A stretch of 64,000 nt of DNA, taken from Acidobacteriota bacterium (GTDB taxonomy: Bacteria; Acidobacteriota; Blastocatellia; Pyrinomonadales; Pyrinomonadaceae). The DNA is taken from contig JAHBSJ010000005.1 in the NCBI GenBank assembly GCA_019639155.1, forward strand, positions 186,001-250,000, given 5' to 3'. Every line of letters starts with the position of its first letter. The stretch's first letter is position 1. Made by a program: the position numbers and the translations under genes. Below the pieces are notes generated by a model. That model searched no databases and was not told where the DNA came from. It was given only the letters and a program-made list of their open reading frames with translations. This document shows positions 9,501 to 16,988 of this stretch, piece after piece.

Positions 9501-10286
9501 GTGAAGATATCGGCCGTCATCATTGCAAAAAACGAAGAGGCAAAGATCGGAAACGCGGTCAGGTCGGTTCGGTGGGCTGATGAGGTCGTGGTCGTCGATT
9601 CAGGCAGCCTCGACGGAACGCCTGCGATCGCGGAGAGTCTCGGAGCAAGGGTTTTGTATCAAGAATGGCTTGGTTTTGGCGGCCAGAAGCAATTTGCTGT
9701 TGATTCCGCACAATATGACATGATACTGAGTTTGGACGCAGATGAAGTCGTTTCGGACAAACTGGCGGAAGAGATCGGCTCGTTGGCGAGCAACGGCGAA
9801 ATGCTTGACGGCTATTATATACCCAGGCTTGCTTTCTACTTAGGGCGGCCAGTTAAACATTGCGGATGGTATCCTGACCGCCAACTGAGGCTCTTCGATC
9901 GCACTAAGGGTGAATGGAGCAGGGCCAAGGTTCATGAGTCGGTGATCATGAAGCCGGATGCACGGGTTGGCTCGCTGAAGAACGACATTCTGCACTTCAG
10001 CATCGACTCCATTTATCAGCACGCCGAAATGATCCAGAGTAGGTATGCTCCTTTGTCTGCTGCGCAAATGCATCAGGATGGCATGAGAACCTCCATCGCA
10101 AAGATCGGAATCTTGCCCATCTGGACGTTCTTTCACACGTATTTGCTCAGATTCGGCGTGTTGGATGGGCTGGCCGGTTTGGCGATATCAGGATTCGCTT
10201 CATACAATGTCTTTCTAAAGCATTTGCTTTTGCATGAACTGAGCATTTCAGGTTCAACAACCAAAACTGGTTCTGAAACATCATAA
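9501..10286 (+). CDS. Family 2 glycosyltransferase (WaaE/KdtX-like)
   Basis: 261 residues with a GTG start. GT-A fold motifs: KISAVIIAKNEEAKIGNAVR at the N-terminus, VVVDSGSLDGT (about 31-41) and the metal-binding DADE in MILSLDADEVVSD (about 76-79). YYIPRLAFYLGRPVKHCGWYPDRQLRLFDR is the segment typical of the WaaE/KdtX subgroup that adds sugars to the LPS inner core. A C-terminal hydrophobic stretch may attach it to the membrane. The donor and acceptor sugars cannot be told from sequence. Confidence 0.85.
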   Translation: MKISAVIIAKNEEAKIGNAVRSVRWADEVVVVDSGSLDGTPAIAESLGARVLYQEWLGFGGQKQFAVDSAQYDMILSLDADEVVSDKLAEEIGSLASNGEMLDGYYIPRLAFYLGRPVKHCGWYPDRQLRLFDRTKGEWSRAKVHESVIMKPDARVGSLKNDILHFSIDSIYQHAEMIQSRYAPLSAAQMHQDGMRTSIAKIGILPIWTFFHTYLLRFGVLDGLAGLAISGFASYNVFLKHLLLHELSISGSTTKTGSETS

Positions 10287-10314
10287 TATCGGTCGCAAAA
10301 TTGGAATCACATAT

Positions 10315-10944
10315 ATGGAAATGCTTCGATCGCATATCGTGCCATCTGTACTGTTGCTGTTGGCGACAGTTTCGATCGTTGTTGGTCAAAAGGGGGTGGA
10401 CAACCAGACCCGGACCATTAAAGAGGATGCGAACAGGACTACCGCCCGTCCCAATGACGCGACCAGGTCATTTGACTTCGGAAAAGGTAAGACAAGGACC
10501 CGTGAGATGCTTGCGAATCCGTACAGGCTCGCGGGCCGGCGTGATGTTCTTATGTCTTCGATAATTGATGTTTTGAGAGATAAAAAGCTAATTGTTGATG
10601 AAGCGTCGTCAAGATTGAGCGATGGCTTGATCGTAACTCAGCCTTTTGTCTTTGCAAGAGGTTCTGTAGTTGCTCAGAACGAATTGAACAGGTATGCGAT
10701 CGTCGATTCGCCGATCAATTCTTGGTCACGGGCTCAATACACTCTAACCATCGAAGTGCAATCTATCGACGGCATTCAAAACAACGTCTCGGTGATAGCA
10801 AAGATCGAAGGTCGGGCGGGCGCCGGGCTTACTTCTGAGTGGATAACACTTCGCAGTTCGGGTCTTGCGGAAGATGAGTTTTTAGCGAAGCTTGTTGAAG
10901 CCGTAACCGGCAGTTCCGTGGAACCAGATCAAGATACGCTTTGA
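10315..10944 (+). CDS. Unidentified secreted protein
   Basis: 209 residues. The N-terminus MEMLRSHIVPSVLLLLATVS ending before VVGQKG looks like a signal peptide. The mature part has an Arg/Asp-rich low-complexity segment (about 25-65) and then a compact alpha/beta region in which RDVLMSSIIDVLRDKKLIVD, then RYAIVDSP and YTLTIEVQSI, can be seen. I do not recognise a family. It is the first of three co-directional secreted-protein genes (10.3-12.4 kb) with 17- and 15-base gaps, so they probably share a message. Confidence 0.6.
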   Translation: MEMLRSHIVPSVLLLLATVSIVVGQKGVDNQTRTIKEDANRTTARPNDATRSFDFGKGKTRTREMLANPYRLAGRRDVLMSSIIDVLRDKKLIVDEASSRLSDGLIVTQPFVFARGSVVAQNELNRYAIVDSPINSWSRAQYTLTIEVQSIDGIQNNVSVIAKIEGRAGAGLTSEWITLRSSGLAEDEFLAKLVEAVTGSSVEPDQDTL

Positions 10945-10961
10945 ATGCGTTCTGAAAAGTG

Positions 10962-11501
10962 ATGATGAAAAAGCATCTCAAATCCTTCATTGCTTTGTTC
11001 TTTCTTGCCGCCGGTTCCTTTGGCCAGAACAGTGATCCAAATTACCCGGTCCTGCCGGGCGAAGGGCCCACACCTTCCGACAGCAGGCCAAAGAGTATTC
11101 AGGAAAATTTAGAAAAATTCCGCATTGAACGTGAGAACAAGGAGTTTCGCGAGATGATCCGGCGCGGTGAAGAAGCACTCAAAACGGCGGACGATATAGC
11201 GGCAAGGCTGTCTAGATCGAACACCCTTACCGACCGCGATAAAAGGGATCTGGCTCAATTAGAAAAGAATCTGAAAAGGATCCGGAGTGATCTGGGCGGC
11301 AGCGATGACAAGCTTGATAATGAAGAGCGTGATGTCTTGGAAACCCGTAGTGCAGGAGACCTGATCAAAAAGCTCCGTGACCGTACCTCCGACCTTCTAG
11401 GCGAGCTCAAACGCACTACTCGTTTCACCATCTCTGCAGGAGCGATTGAGACCGCAAATGCCGCTTTGCGGGTACTACGTTTTGTGCGGCTAACGAACTG
11501 A
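10962..11501 (+). CDS. Unidentified secreted coiled-coil protein
   Basis: 179 residues from ATG 10962; GTG 10959 and ATG 10965 are alternatives. KKHLKSFIALFFLAAGSFG is a clear signal peptide. The mature chain is Pro-rich at first (PVLPGEGPTPSDSRP) and then almost entirely charged helix, with heptad patterns in LEKFRIERENKEFREMIRRG and LAQLEKNLKRIRSDLG. No enzyme motif is present. It sits between two other secreted-protein genes; the downstream one has a VWA domain. Confidence 0.6.
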   Translation: MMKKHLKSFIALFFLAAGSFGQNSDPNYPVLPGEGPTPSDSRPKSIQENLEKFRIERENKEFREMIRRGEEALKTADDIAARLSRSNTLTDRDKRDLAQLEKNLKRIRSDLGGSDDKLDNEERDVLETRSAGDLIKKLRDRTSDLLGELKRTTRFTISAGAIETANAALRVLRFVRLTN

Positions 11502-11516
11502 TCGGGAGCGGACGTC

Positions 11517-12413
11517 ATGCTCAGGCTTCCATTAGTGTCGATAATTTTCTCCTTATGCTCTCTGCAAAGCATATTGACCGCGCAGGAAGATCCGGAGACG
11601 ATCGGAATCTCAACAAACACCGTCATTCTTAATGCATATATCACCGACCGGGCCGGTAAGCCCGTTCGGGAACTTCCCCGGAATCTTTTCACAATACTTG
11701 AGAATGGTGTCGAACAGAAGATCACATTTTTTGAAGCTCAATCTACTCCGTTTGCAGTAGCCATTCTGCTTGACTCGTCGGGGAGTATGGAGGAAAGGAT
11801 AGTTCTTGCAAGAGCAGCAGCGCTGCATTTCCTGGACTCGCTGAGAGCAAGGGACGTCGCAGCGGTCTATACTTTTGATTCGAAGATCCGCGAGATACGG
11901 GGATTCGACCTCGGCCGTGATCTGCCTGAGAGTTTTTACGATGTGAGGTCGCGAGGGATGACTGTGCTCTACGATGCGATCGTTAGAGCGGCAAGCGAAC
12001 TTGAGAGGCGTCCGGAAAAACGCCGCGCCATATTAGTGCTTTCTGACGGAGCAGATACTCAAAGCGGTGCAAGCCAGGACAAGGCGTTGAAAGCCGCCTC
12101 AAAGGCCGATGCAGTGATCTATTGTGTCGATATGTCGCCGGCAGGAACATTGGGAGGGCCGAGTCAGTTGAATCAGCGCGCCTTGAAGGAGTTGTCCGAA
12201 AAGACGGGCGGACAATATACCCGATCGAGCGGCGGTTTTGAAATGCGCGAAGCGTTTCAAAGGATCGCTGATGAACTGGGCACCCAATATACGCTGGCTT
12301 ACGATCCGACGGATGAAAAAATGGACGGTAAATGGCGATCAATCGAACTAAAGATCCGCCGTCCGAACCTCAACATCCGCACACGCCGCGGCTATTTTGC
12401 CGTGAAACGCTAG
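11517..12413 (+). CDS. Secreted VWA-domain protein (VWFA-related, acidobacterial type)
   Basis: 298 residues. Signal peptide at 1-25, then a beta-rich lead (TVILNAYITDRAGKPVREL, ILENGVEQKITFFE) that is the standard opening of the acidobacterial VWFA-related family, then a von Willebrand A domain. The MIDAS motif DSSGSM is at about 88-93, with downstream Thr and Asp in RGMTVLYDAI and VLSDGADTQSG. Function in this family is not established; metal-dependent protein binding at the cell surface is likely. The stop overlaps the end of convergent ddl by 4 bases. Confidence 0.85.
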   Translation: MLRLPLVSIIFSLCSLQSILTAQEDPETIGISTNTVILNAYITDRAGKPVRELPRNLFTILENGVEQKITFFEAQSTPFAVAILLDSSGSMEERIVLARAAALHFLDSLRARDVAAVYTFDSKIREIRGFDLGRDLPESFYDVRSRGMTVLYDAIVRAASELERRPEKRRAILVLSDGADTQSGASQDKALKAASKADAVIYCVDMSPAGTLGGPSQLNQRALKELSEKTGGQYTRSSGGFEMREAFQRIADELGTQYTLAYDPTDEKMDGKWRSIELKIRRPNLNIRTRRGYFAVKR

Positions 12414-13534
12414 ATCACCGTTTTATTTCGTCTTCCATCTTCGAATCGCTCAATGGCGAGTTCGATCACTTCATCGATGAGCTGAGGAAGAGGCTTGCCG
12501 CTGGCTGCCCACATCTTTGGAAATCCCGATGCATCCGTTAGTCCGGGAAGCGTGTTTATCTCGTTCATCAGAAGCGCCCCGTTGTCGCTTCTCAAAAAAA
12601 GATCGACACGGGCCAAGCCGGAACCGTCGATCGCTTTAAATGCGGTCACTGCCATTTGCCGAACCCTTTTAGCCAACTCGTCTGAAATAGGGGCCGGCAC
12701 TACAAATTCATTATTTCCGGTTCCGGAGTACTTCTCTGTGTAATCGAGAAAACGCTTCGATTCATCCAAGATCACATATTCACCCGGTAAAGACGCCTCC
12801 GGAGAGTCGTTGCCTATCACAGCGCATTCCAGTTCCCGCATTTCGATCGCTTCCTCGACAATGATCTTGCGGTCATACTCAGCGGCAAGATCGATCGCCG
12901 ATCGCAATTCCTCGGGTTTCGATGCTTTGGATATCCCTACGGATGAGCCCAGATTTGCAGGCTTAACGAAACAAGGAAGTCCGATCTTGGCGATGGTCTG
13001 TTCTATCACCTTGTCAGGATCTTTGTCCCATTCTGACCTAAGGAACCAAACATATCGGCAAATCGGCAGTCCGGCATCGCGAAAAAGGATCTTCATTGTC
13101 ACCTTGTCCATGCCGCAGGAACTGGCCAAAACGCCGCAGCCTACATAAGGCAGGCCCGACATTTCAAACAGTCCCTGTATTGTGCCGTCCTCTCCGTAGG
13201 TGCCGTGAAGTACAGGAAAAATAACGTCGATCGCCGGGAGGTCGCCCTTAAGATCTCCAAATGCGATAAGCCCGCCGATCGAGGAATCACCCGTAAGTAA
13301 TCCGCGATTCTTCGATGGATGACCAAATCGTTCAATGAATTCTTTGCAGGTGTTCTCCGGCAGAAGCCCGATCGACTGCACCGGCGCCAGCCATTCACCC
13401 GAACGAGAGATCGCTATAGGCACGATCTCATATTTCGCAGGGTCTATCCGCTCGATCACGGTTTTCGCCGATCGAATGGAGATGTCGTGTTCGCCGGAGC
13501 GTCCGCCAAAAATCACGGCCACACGCTTTTTCAT
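12410..13534 (-). CDS. ddl: D-alanine--D-alanine ligase
   Basis: 374 residues, within the Ddl range. It joins two D-Ala residues with ATP for peptidoglycan precursors. N-terminal VAVIFGGRSGEHDISIRSA, the ATP-grasp segment GLPYVGCGVLASSCGMDKVT, LPCFVKPANLGSSVGISK, and the metal-binding C-terminal MNEINTLPGLT. The start overlaps the arginase stop by 4 bases (13531-13534). It is the last gene of the 12-kb minus-strand run. Confidence 0.95.
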   Translation of the reverse strand: MKKRVAVIFGGRSGEHDISIRSAKTVIERIDPAKYEIVPIAISRSGEWLAPVQSIGLLPENTCKEFIERFGHPSKNRGLLTGDSSIGGLIAFGDLKGDLPAIDVIFPVLHGTYGEDGTIQGLFEMSGLPYVGCGVLASSCGMDKVTMKILFRDAGLPICRYVWFLRSEWDKDPDKVIEQTIAKIGLPCFVKPANLGSSVGISKASKPEELRSAIDLAAEYDRKIIVEEAIEMRELECAVIGNDSPEASLPGEYVILDESKRFLDYTEKYSGTGNNEFVVPAPISDELAKRVRQMAVTAFKAIDGSGLARVDLFLRSDNGALLMNEINTLPGLTDASGFPKMWAASGKPLPQLIDEVIELAIERFEDGRRNKTVI

Positions 13535-14469
13535 AATATCGTCTTCCCGAGTGCCGAGAGAATCAGTTCGATGGCTAGTTCTACCGTAATGTTGTTTTGA
13601 TCAAGAAGAGGATTTACCTCGACCATTTCGAAAGATATCATTCCACCGTTTGCAGCGATCATTTCAAGTGCAAGGTGTGCTTCGCGATAGGTCGTCCCGC
13701 CTCGAACCAATGTGCCGGAACCGGGGGCAAACCTCGGGTCGATCATATCGATATCAAAAGTTACCGCGAAACCGCCCGGAGCCTTTGAGGCGATCGCGAT
13801 GGCATCGGCGACGCATGCGGCCATGCCACGCGAGTCGATGTCGCTCATCGTGAAAAATTGTTCACGCAGCCCAAGGTCATGTACGATCTGCCTTTCGCCT
13901 GAATCAACGTCTCTCGCGCCGATGTGAGCAAAATACGCCGGATCGAGTTTGGGTCGAAAGCCGCCCAAACCCGCAACTGCCTCATCGCCTAACCCCAAGA
14001 GAGCGGCCAATGGCATCCCGTGGATGTTGCCCGAAGGCGACGTCTCGGGCGTGTTGATGTCAGCATGGGCGTCAAACCAGATCAAACCGACCTTGTCGCC
14101 GCTCTGTCGGTAAAAATTTGATATCGCCGAGTAGGTCGCTATAGCGATAGAATGGTCCCCGCCGAGAATAACGGGCAAATGGCCTTCCTGCAAAAGTGAA
14201 TCAAGCGAAGATGCGATATTGTGAAAGGAGCGTAAAATTGCTCCGTAATGCCGAATACCATTTTCGGCGGCCGTGCCGTCAGGGCGAACGATCGTGGCAT
14301 CGCCATGATCTCTGAAACCGTAGCCCAGAGCAAGGATGTGATCTGCCAACGTCATTCCACGGACACTTGATATCCGCATAGCTTCGACGCCTAGATCACT
14401 GCCAAGCGTTCCCGCCCCGAAACCCAGTGGTACGCCCAATAGGCCAATGGTTTTATCTGAAACTTTCAT
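13531..14469 (-). CDS. rocF: Arginase (ureohydrolase family)
   Basis: 312 residues. It hydrolyses arginine to ornithine and urea. The Mn-binding motifs are all present: GGDHSIA (about 102-108), WFDAHADINT (about 131-140) and VTFDIDMIDPRFAPG (about 230-244), plus the substrate loop SGNIHGMPLA. The opening KTIGLLGVPLGFGAG is arginase-like rather than agmatinase-like. It lies 10 bases after HPr, which would put amino-acid breakdown under the same transcript as a regulatory PTS (inference). Agmatinase or formiminoglutamase activity cannot be fully excluded. Confidence 0.88.
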   Translation of the reverse strand: MKVSDKTIGLLGVPLGFGAGTLGSDLGVEAMRISSVRGMTLADHILALGYGFRDHGDATIVRPDGTAAENGIRHYGAILRSFHNIASSLDSLLQEGHLPVILGGDHSIAIATYSAISNFYRQSGDKVGLIWFDAHADINTPETSPSGNIHGMPLAALLGLGDEAVAGLGGFRPKLDPAYFAHIGARDVDSGERQIVHDLGLREQFFTMSDIDSRGMAACVADAIAIASKAPGGFAVTFDIDMIDPRFAPGSGTLVRGGTTYREAHLALEMIAANGGMISFEMVEVNPLLDQNNITVELAIELILSALGKTIL

Positions 14470-14479
14470 CGAAGATTAA

Positions 14480-14755
14480 TTATTGTATTTCGCCAAAGCC
14501 CGCAGCGAAAAGTTCACTTATTTCTATTAATGCCTCTGATTCGTCCGGCCCTTCAGCCTCCAAGACCAATTCGGTGCCTAAAGCGGCGGCGATATAAAGC
14601 ACGCTCAATATAGACTTTGCATTGGCCGTGATGTTGCGATCGAGCCGGGTCAATGTGATGCGCGACTTGAAGGTCGCAGCTTTTCGAACAAGCTGCGCGG
14701 CCGCTCTCGCATGAAGTCCCAGCTCGTTGACTACGCGAACTTGTGTCTCAAGCAT
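14480..14755 (-). CDS. ptsH: HPr phosphocarrier protein
   Basis: 91 residues. The EI-phosphorylated histidine is His15 in NELGLHARAAAQLV. A serine equivalent to the HprK target Ser46 is present as Ser48 in NAKSILSVL, consistent with the hprK gene four positions upstream in the run. The start overlaps the EIIA stop by 8 bases. With no EI or sugar permease in view, the role looks regulatory. Confidence 0.93.
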   Translation of the reverse strand: MLETQVRVVNELGLHARAAAQLVRKAATFKSRITLTRLDRNITANAKSILSVLYIAAALGTELVLEAEGPDESEALIEISELFAAGFGEIQ

Positions 14756-15173
14756 CCTTCCTCGCTTTTAAAGGGGTCAGAAGGCTGCCGGCCGTCGAGA
14801 TCGACGTTTTTCCCTGTTCCTCGACATCGTGAGCCAATTGGCCAAGTCCAAGGTCTGACGATGCTGTTGCAAGCTTAATGACCATTGGCAGATTGACGCC
14901 GGTGACGACCTCGACCTTCTCGGCCTCAAGAAACATAGCGGCAATGTTTGTTGGCGTGCCTCCGAACATGTCTGTCAGGAGAAGTACTCCGGATCCCGCT
15001 TCGACTTCAGTAATGGCCCTGCCGATCTCTTGTTTGGCAATTTCAACATCGTCATGCCAACCGATCGAGACCGCCCTGATATGAAGAAGATCGCCTACAA
15101 CTGCTTCGGCCGCAGCGACGAGTTCATTGGCAAGCTGTCCATGCGTGATAATTACTCCGCCAACTCTGTCCAT
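14748..15173 (-). CDS. PTS EIIA component, mannose (ManX/EIIA-Man) family
   Basis: 141 residues from ATG 15173; the codon before it, GTG 15176, could also serve. GAGG lies 8 bases upstream. The phosphorylatable His is in GGVIITHGQLANELV (His11), and the family-specific VLLLTDMFGGTPTNIA follows at about 65-80. Stand-alone EIIA-Man proteins next to HPr and HprK are known in Proteobacteria and others as regulatory PTS parts. There is no adjacent EIIB, EIIC or EIID. Confidence 0.88.
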   Translation of the reverse strand: MDRVGGVIITHGQLANELVAAAEAVVGDLLHIRAVSIGWHDDVEIAKQEIGRAITEVEAGSGVLLLTDMFGGTPTNIAAMFLEAEKVEVVTGVNLPMVIKLATASSDLGLGQLAHDVEEQGKTSISTAGSLLTPLKARKDA

Positions 15174-15194
15174 CACACGCCCTCGCTCATGGTA

Positions 15195-16091
15195 TCAATT
15201 CGATATGTCCCGGTGACTGGCCGCCGCATCAAAACCGGATTGTATTAATCTTTCCGCGATCGCATTTGCAACCATTACTGATCGGTGGCGGCCGCCGGTA
15301 CATCCTATCCCAATATTAAGGTACGACTTGCCCTCTCGCTTATATTTCGGGACCAGGTATAGGAGTAGATCTATAAAACGATCGATCGTTTCCTTCACTT
15401 CTTCCTTTTCGCTTAGGAAGTCTACCACAGCCTTATCTTCGCCGGAGAATTCCCTTAACGTCGGTTGAAAATACGGGTTGGGAAGATGCCGCACATCGAA
15501 AAGAAGATCAACGCCCCGCGGCCCGCCGAATTTATGTCCAAAACTTTGAATTTCGATCTTAAGGGGTATTCCCTCGTCGAGCCCGGTGAACTTTTGATGA
15601 ATAAGCCTACGCAGCGAATGCACGGTCTGCTCAGACGTATCAATGATCAAATCCGCCAACTTTCGGATCTTCCGCAGTTCCAACCGTTCTCTGCGGATGG
15701 CGCTTGAGAGCCCTTTGCCATCGTCTGCCGGATGCGGCCGACGGGTCTCAGAAAAGCGTCGCAGCAAAACGTCATCCGAAGCCTCAAAAAAGACCACAAA
15801 TGGTTGAGGCCCTTTTTTTGTAAGCTTCTTTAACTCATCGGGAAACTCCGCTAGGAATTGCCGTTCGCGGATATTAATTACCAATGCCGCTTTGTCTATA
15901 CTTGGCGGCCGCCCTCCCGATGATCTTAAAAGCCTTCCGAAGGTCGAGAGAAGAGTAAGCGGGAGATTGTCCACGCAGAAATATCCCAAATCCTCAAGCG
16001 AATCGGTTGCAGAGCTCATTCCTGAACCGCTAAGGCCGGTGATGATAACCAGCGACGGCAACGAAAAACTCTTTGGACTCTTTTTAGGCAT
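15195..16091 (-). CDS. rapZ: RapZ/YvcJ-family nucleotide-binding protein with an altered P-loop
   Basis: 298 residues, standard length. Both halves of the family are present: the N-terminal P-loop domain (VIITGLSGSGMSSATDSLED at 15-34, GYFCVDNLPLTLL) and the C-terminal domain with NIGIGCTGGRHRSVMVA (about 268-284). The Walker A lysine (GxSGSGKS) is replaced by Met25 (codon ATG), so nucleotide binding may be weakened or lost. In E. coli RapZ adapts RNase E to the sRNA GlmZ. Outside Gammaproteobacteria its role is less clear; proximity to rpoN, hprK and HPr is widespread. Confidence 0.93.
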   Translation of the reverse strand: MPKKSPKSFSLPSLVIITGLSGSGMSSATDSLEDLGYFCVDNLPLTLLSTFGRLLRSSGGRPPSIDKAALVINIRERQFLAEFPDELKKLTKKGPQPFVVFFEASDDVLLRRFSETRRPHPADDGKGLSSAIRRERLELRKIRKLADLIIDTSEQTVHSLRRLIHQKFTGLDEGIPLKIEIQSFGHKFGGPRGVDLLFDVRHLPNPYFQPTLREFSGEDKAVVDFLSEKEEVKETIDRFIDLLLYLVPKYKREGKSYLNIGIGCTGGRHRSVMVANAIAERLIQSGFDAAASHRDISN

Positions 16092-16101
16092 TATTGGCTT
16101 C

Positions 16102-16599
16102 TTAATCGTTCCCTTTATTGAGTTTCCGTTGATGATCCGTCAGCAGTTTCTCGGCAGCGCCTCCACACCCGATAGACAACATTTTGACGGCTGTCTCTAT
16201 CAACACCGCCAAATTACGACCCCGAGACACCCGCAATGTGATCTTTTGAAGCGGGATCTCCTCGACGATCAGGGTTTCGCAGCACATTGAAAGTTTGCCG
16301 TCGTTCAAGATCTCCTGATCTTTTGTAAGCTCAATGACCAGATCTATTTGGATCCCATCTAGAACCGACGCGTCTCCAAATATGTATCGAACGTCAATAA
16401 TGCCAAGGTCCCGGATCTCCAAGAGACCTCGAAACATGTCCGGAGCAGTGCCGTACAGTAGGCTATTTCGGCGTTCTAAAAGTACTACGTCGTCCGCAAT
16501 GATAAGGTGACCGCGGGATAGGAGTTCAAGAGCGCACTCGGATTTCCCAACTCGAGCCTCACCTGTAATTAACACGCCTGAACCGCTAACGCACAACAA
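16102..16599 (-). CDS. hprK: HPr kinase/phosphorylase, short form (kinase domain only)
   Basis: About 165 residues against roughly 310 in Firmicutes: the N-terminal domain is absent, as in the short alphaproteobacterial enzymes. The catalytic half is intact, with P-loop GEARVGKS (about 13-20), LIIADDVVLLERR, and the HprK signature LEIRDLGIIDVRYIFG. It phosphorylates or dephosphorylates the regulatory Ser of HPr. The frame has no ATG. It opens after a TGA inside hpf, and possible starts are TTG 16599, TTG 16596 or a rare ATT 16644. In-frame residues before 16599 read ANVHGVL, which resembles the family (HGVL), so the true start may be upstream. Confidence 0.85.
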   Translation of the reverse strand: MLCVSGSGVLITGEARVGKSECALELLSRGHLIIADDVVLLERRNSLLYGTAPDMFRGLLEIRDLGIIDVRYIFGDASVLDGIQIDLVIELTKDQEILNDGKLSMCCETLIVEEIPLQKITLRVSRGRNLAVLIETAVKMLSIGCGGAAEKLLTDHQRKLNKGND

Positions 16600-16646
16600 T
16601 ACGCCGTGTACGTTGGCTCCCGGCGTTCTATTGGTTGCCGCAATAT

Positions 16647-16988
16647 CTATATCAGATCCTCGTCAGCGATCAACGCTGATGCCTTCTGTGCTTTGTGATA
16701 TTTGTCGATCACCTTATCCTTCAAGCGCCGAGCCTGCTTCTCGATCTTTGAGATCGTTTGAGTCAGCGACTGATACATATCGTCGGCGGACGTCTCGGCA
16801 GTCAGAACGTCATTTCGCCAATTCATGACGATCTCCGACCGGTGAAGCCCTCTTTCAACCTCGATCACAACGTGAACTTTCGGCGTCTTGCCGTCAAACA
16901 AATTCGTGAGTTTTGAAAAATGTTCTTCAACGTGCGCCTTCAGGGCGGGCGTTACTTCAATATGTCTTCCAGTGTAATCAATATTCAT
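16647..16988 (-). CDS. hpf: Ribosome hibernation promoting factor, short form
   Basis: 113 residues with a single HPF/RaiA (S30AE) domain: MNIDYTGRHIEVTPALKAHV at the N-terminus and VHVVIEVERGLHRSEIVMNW in the middle, followed by the basic helix ISKIEKQARRLKDKVIDKYH. It inactivates ribosomes in stationary phase. The start overlaps the rpoN stop by 4 bases (16985-16988), the usual rpoN-hpf pairing. Confidence 0.93.
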   Translation of the reverse strand: MNIDYTGRHIEVTPALKAHVEEHFSKLTNLFDGKTPKVHVVIEVERGLHRSEIVMNWRNDVLTAETSADDMYQSLTQTISKIEKQARRLKDKVIDKYHKAQKASALIADEDLI

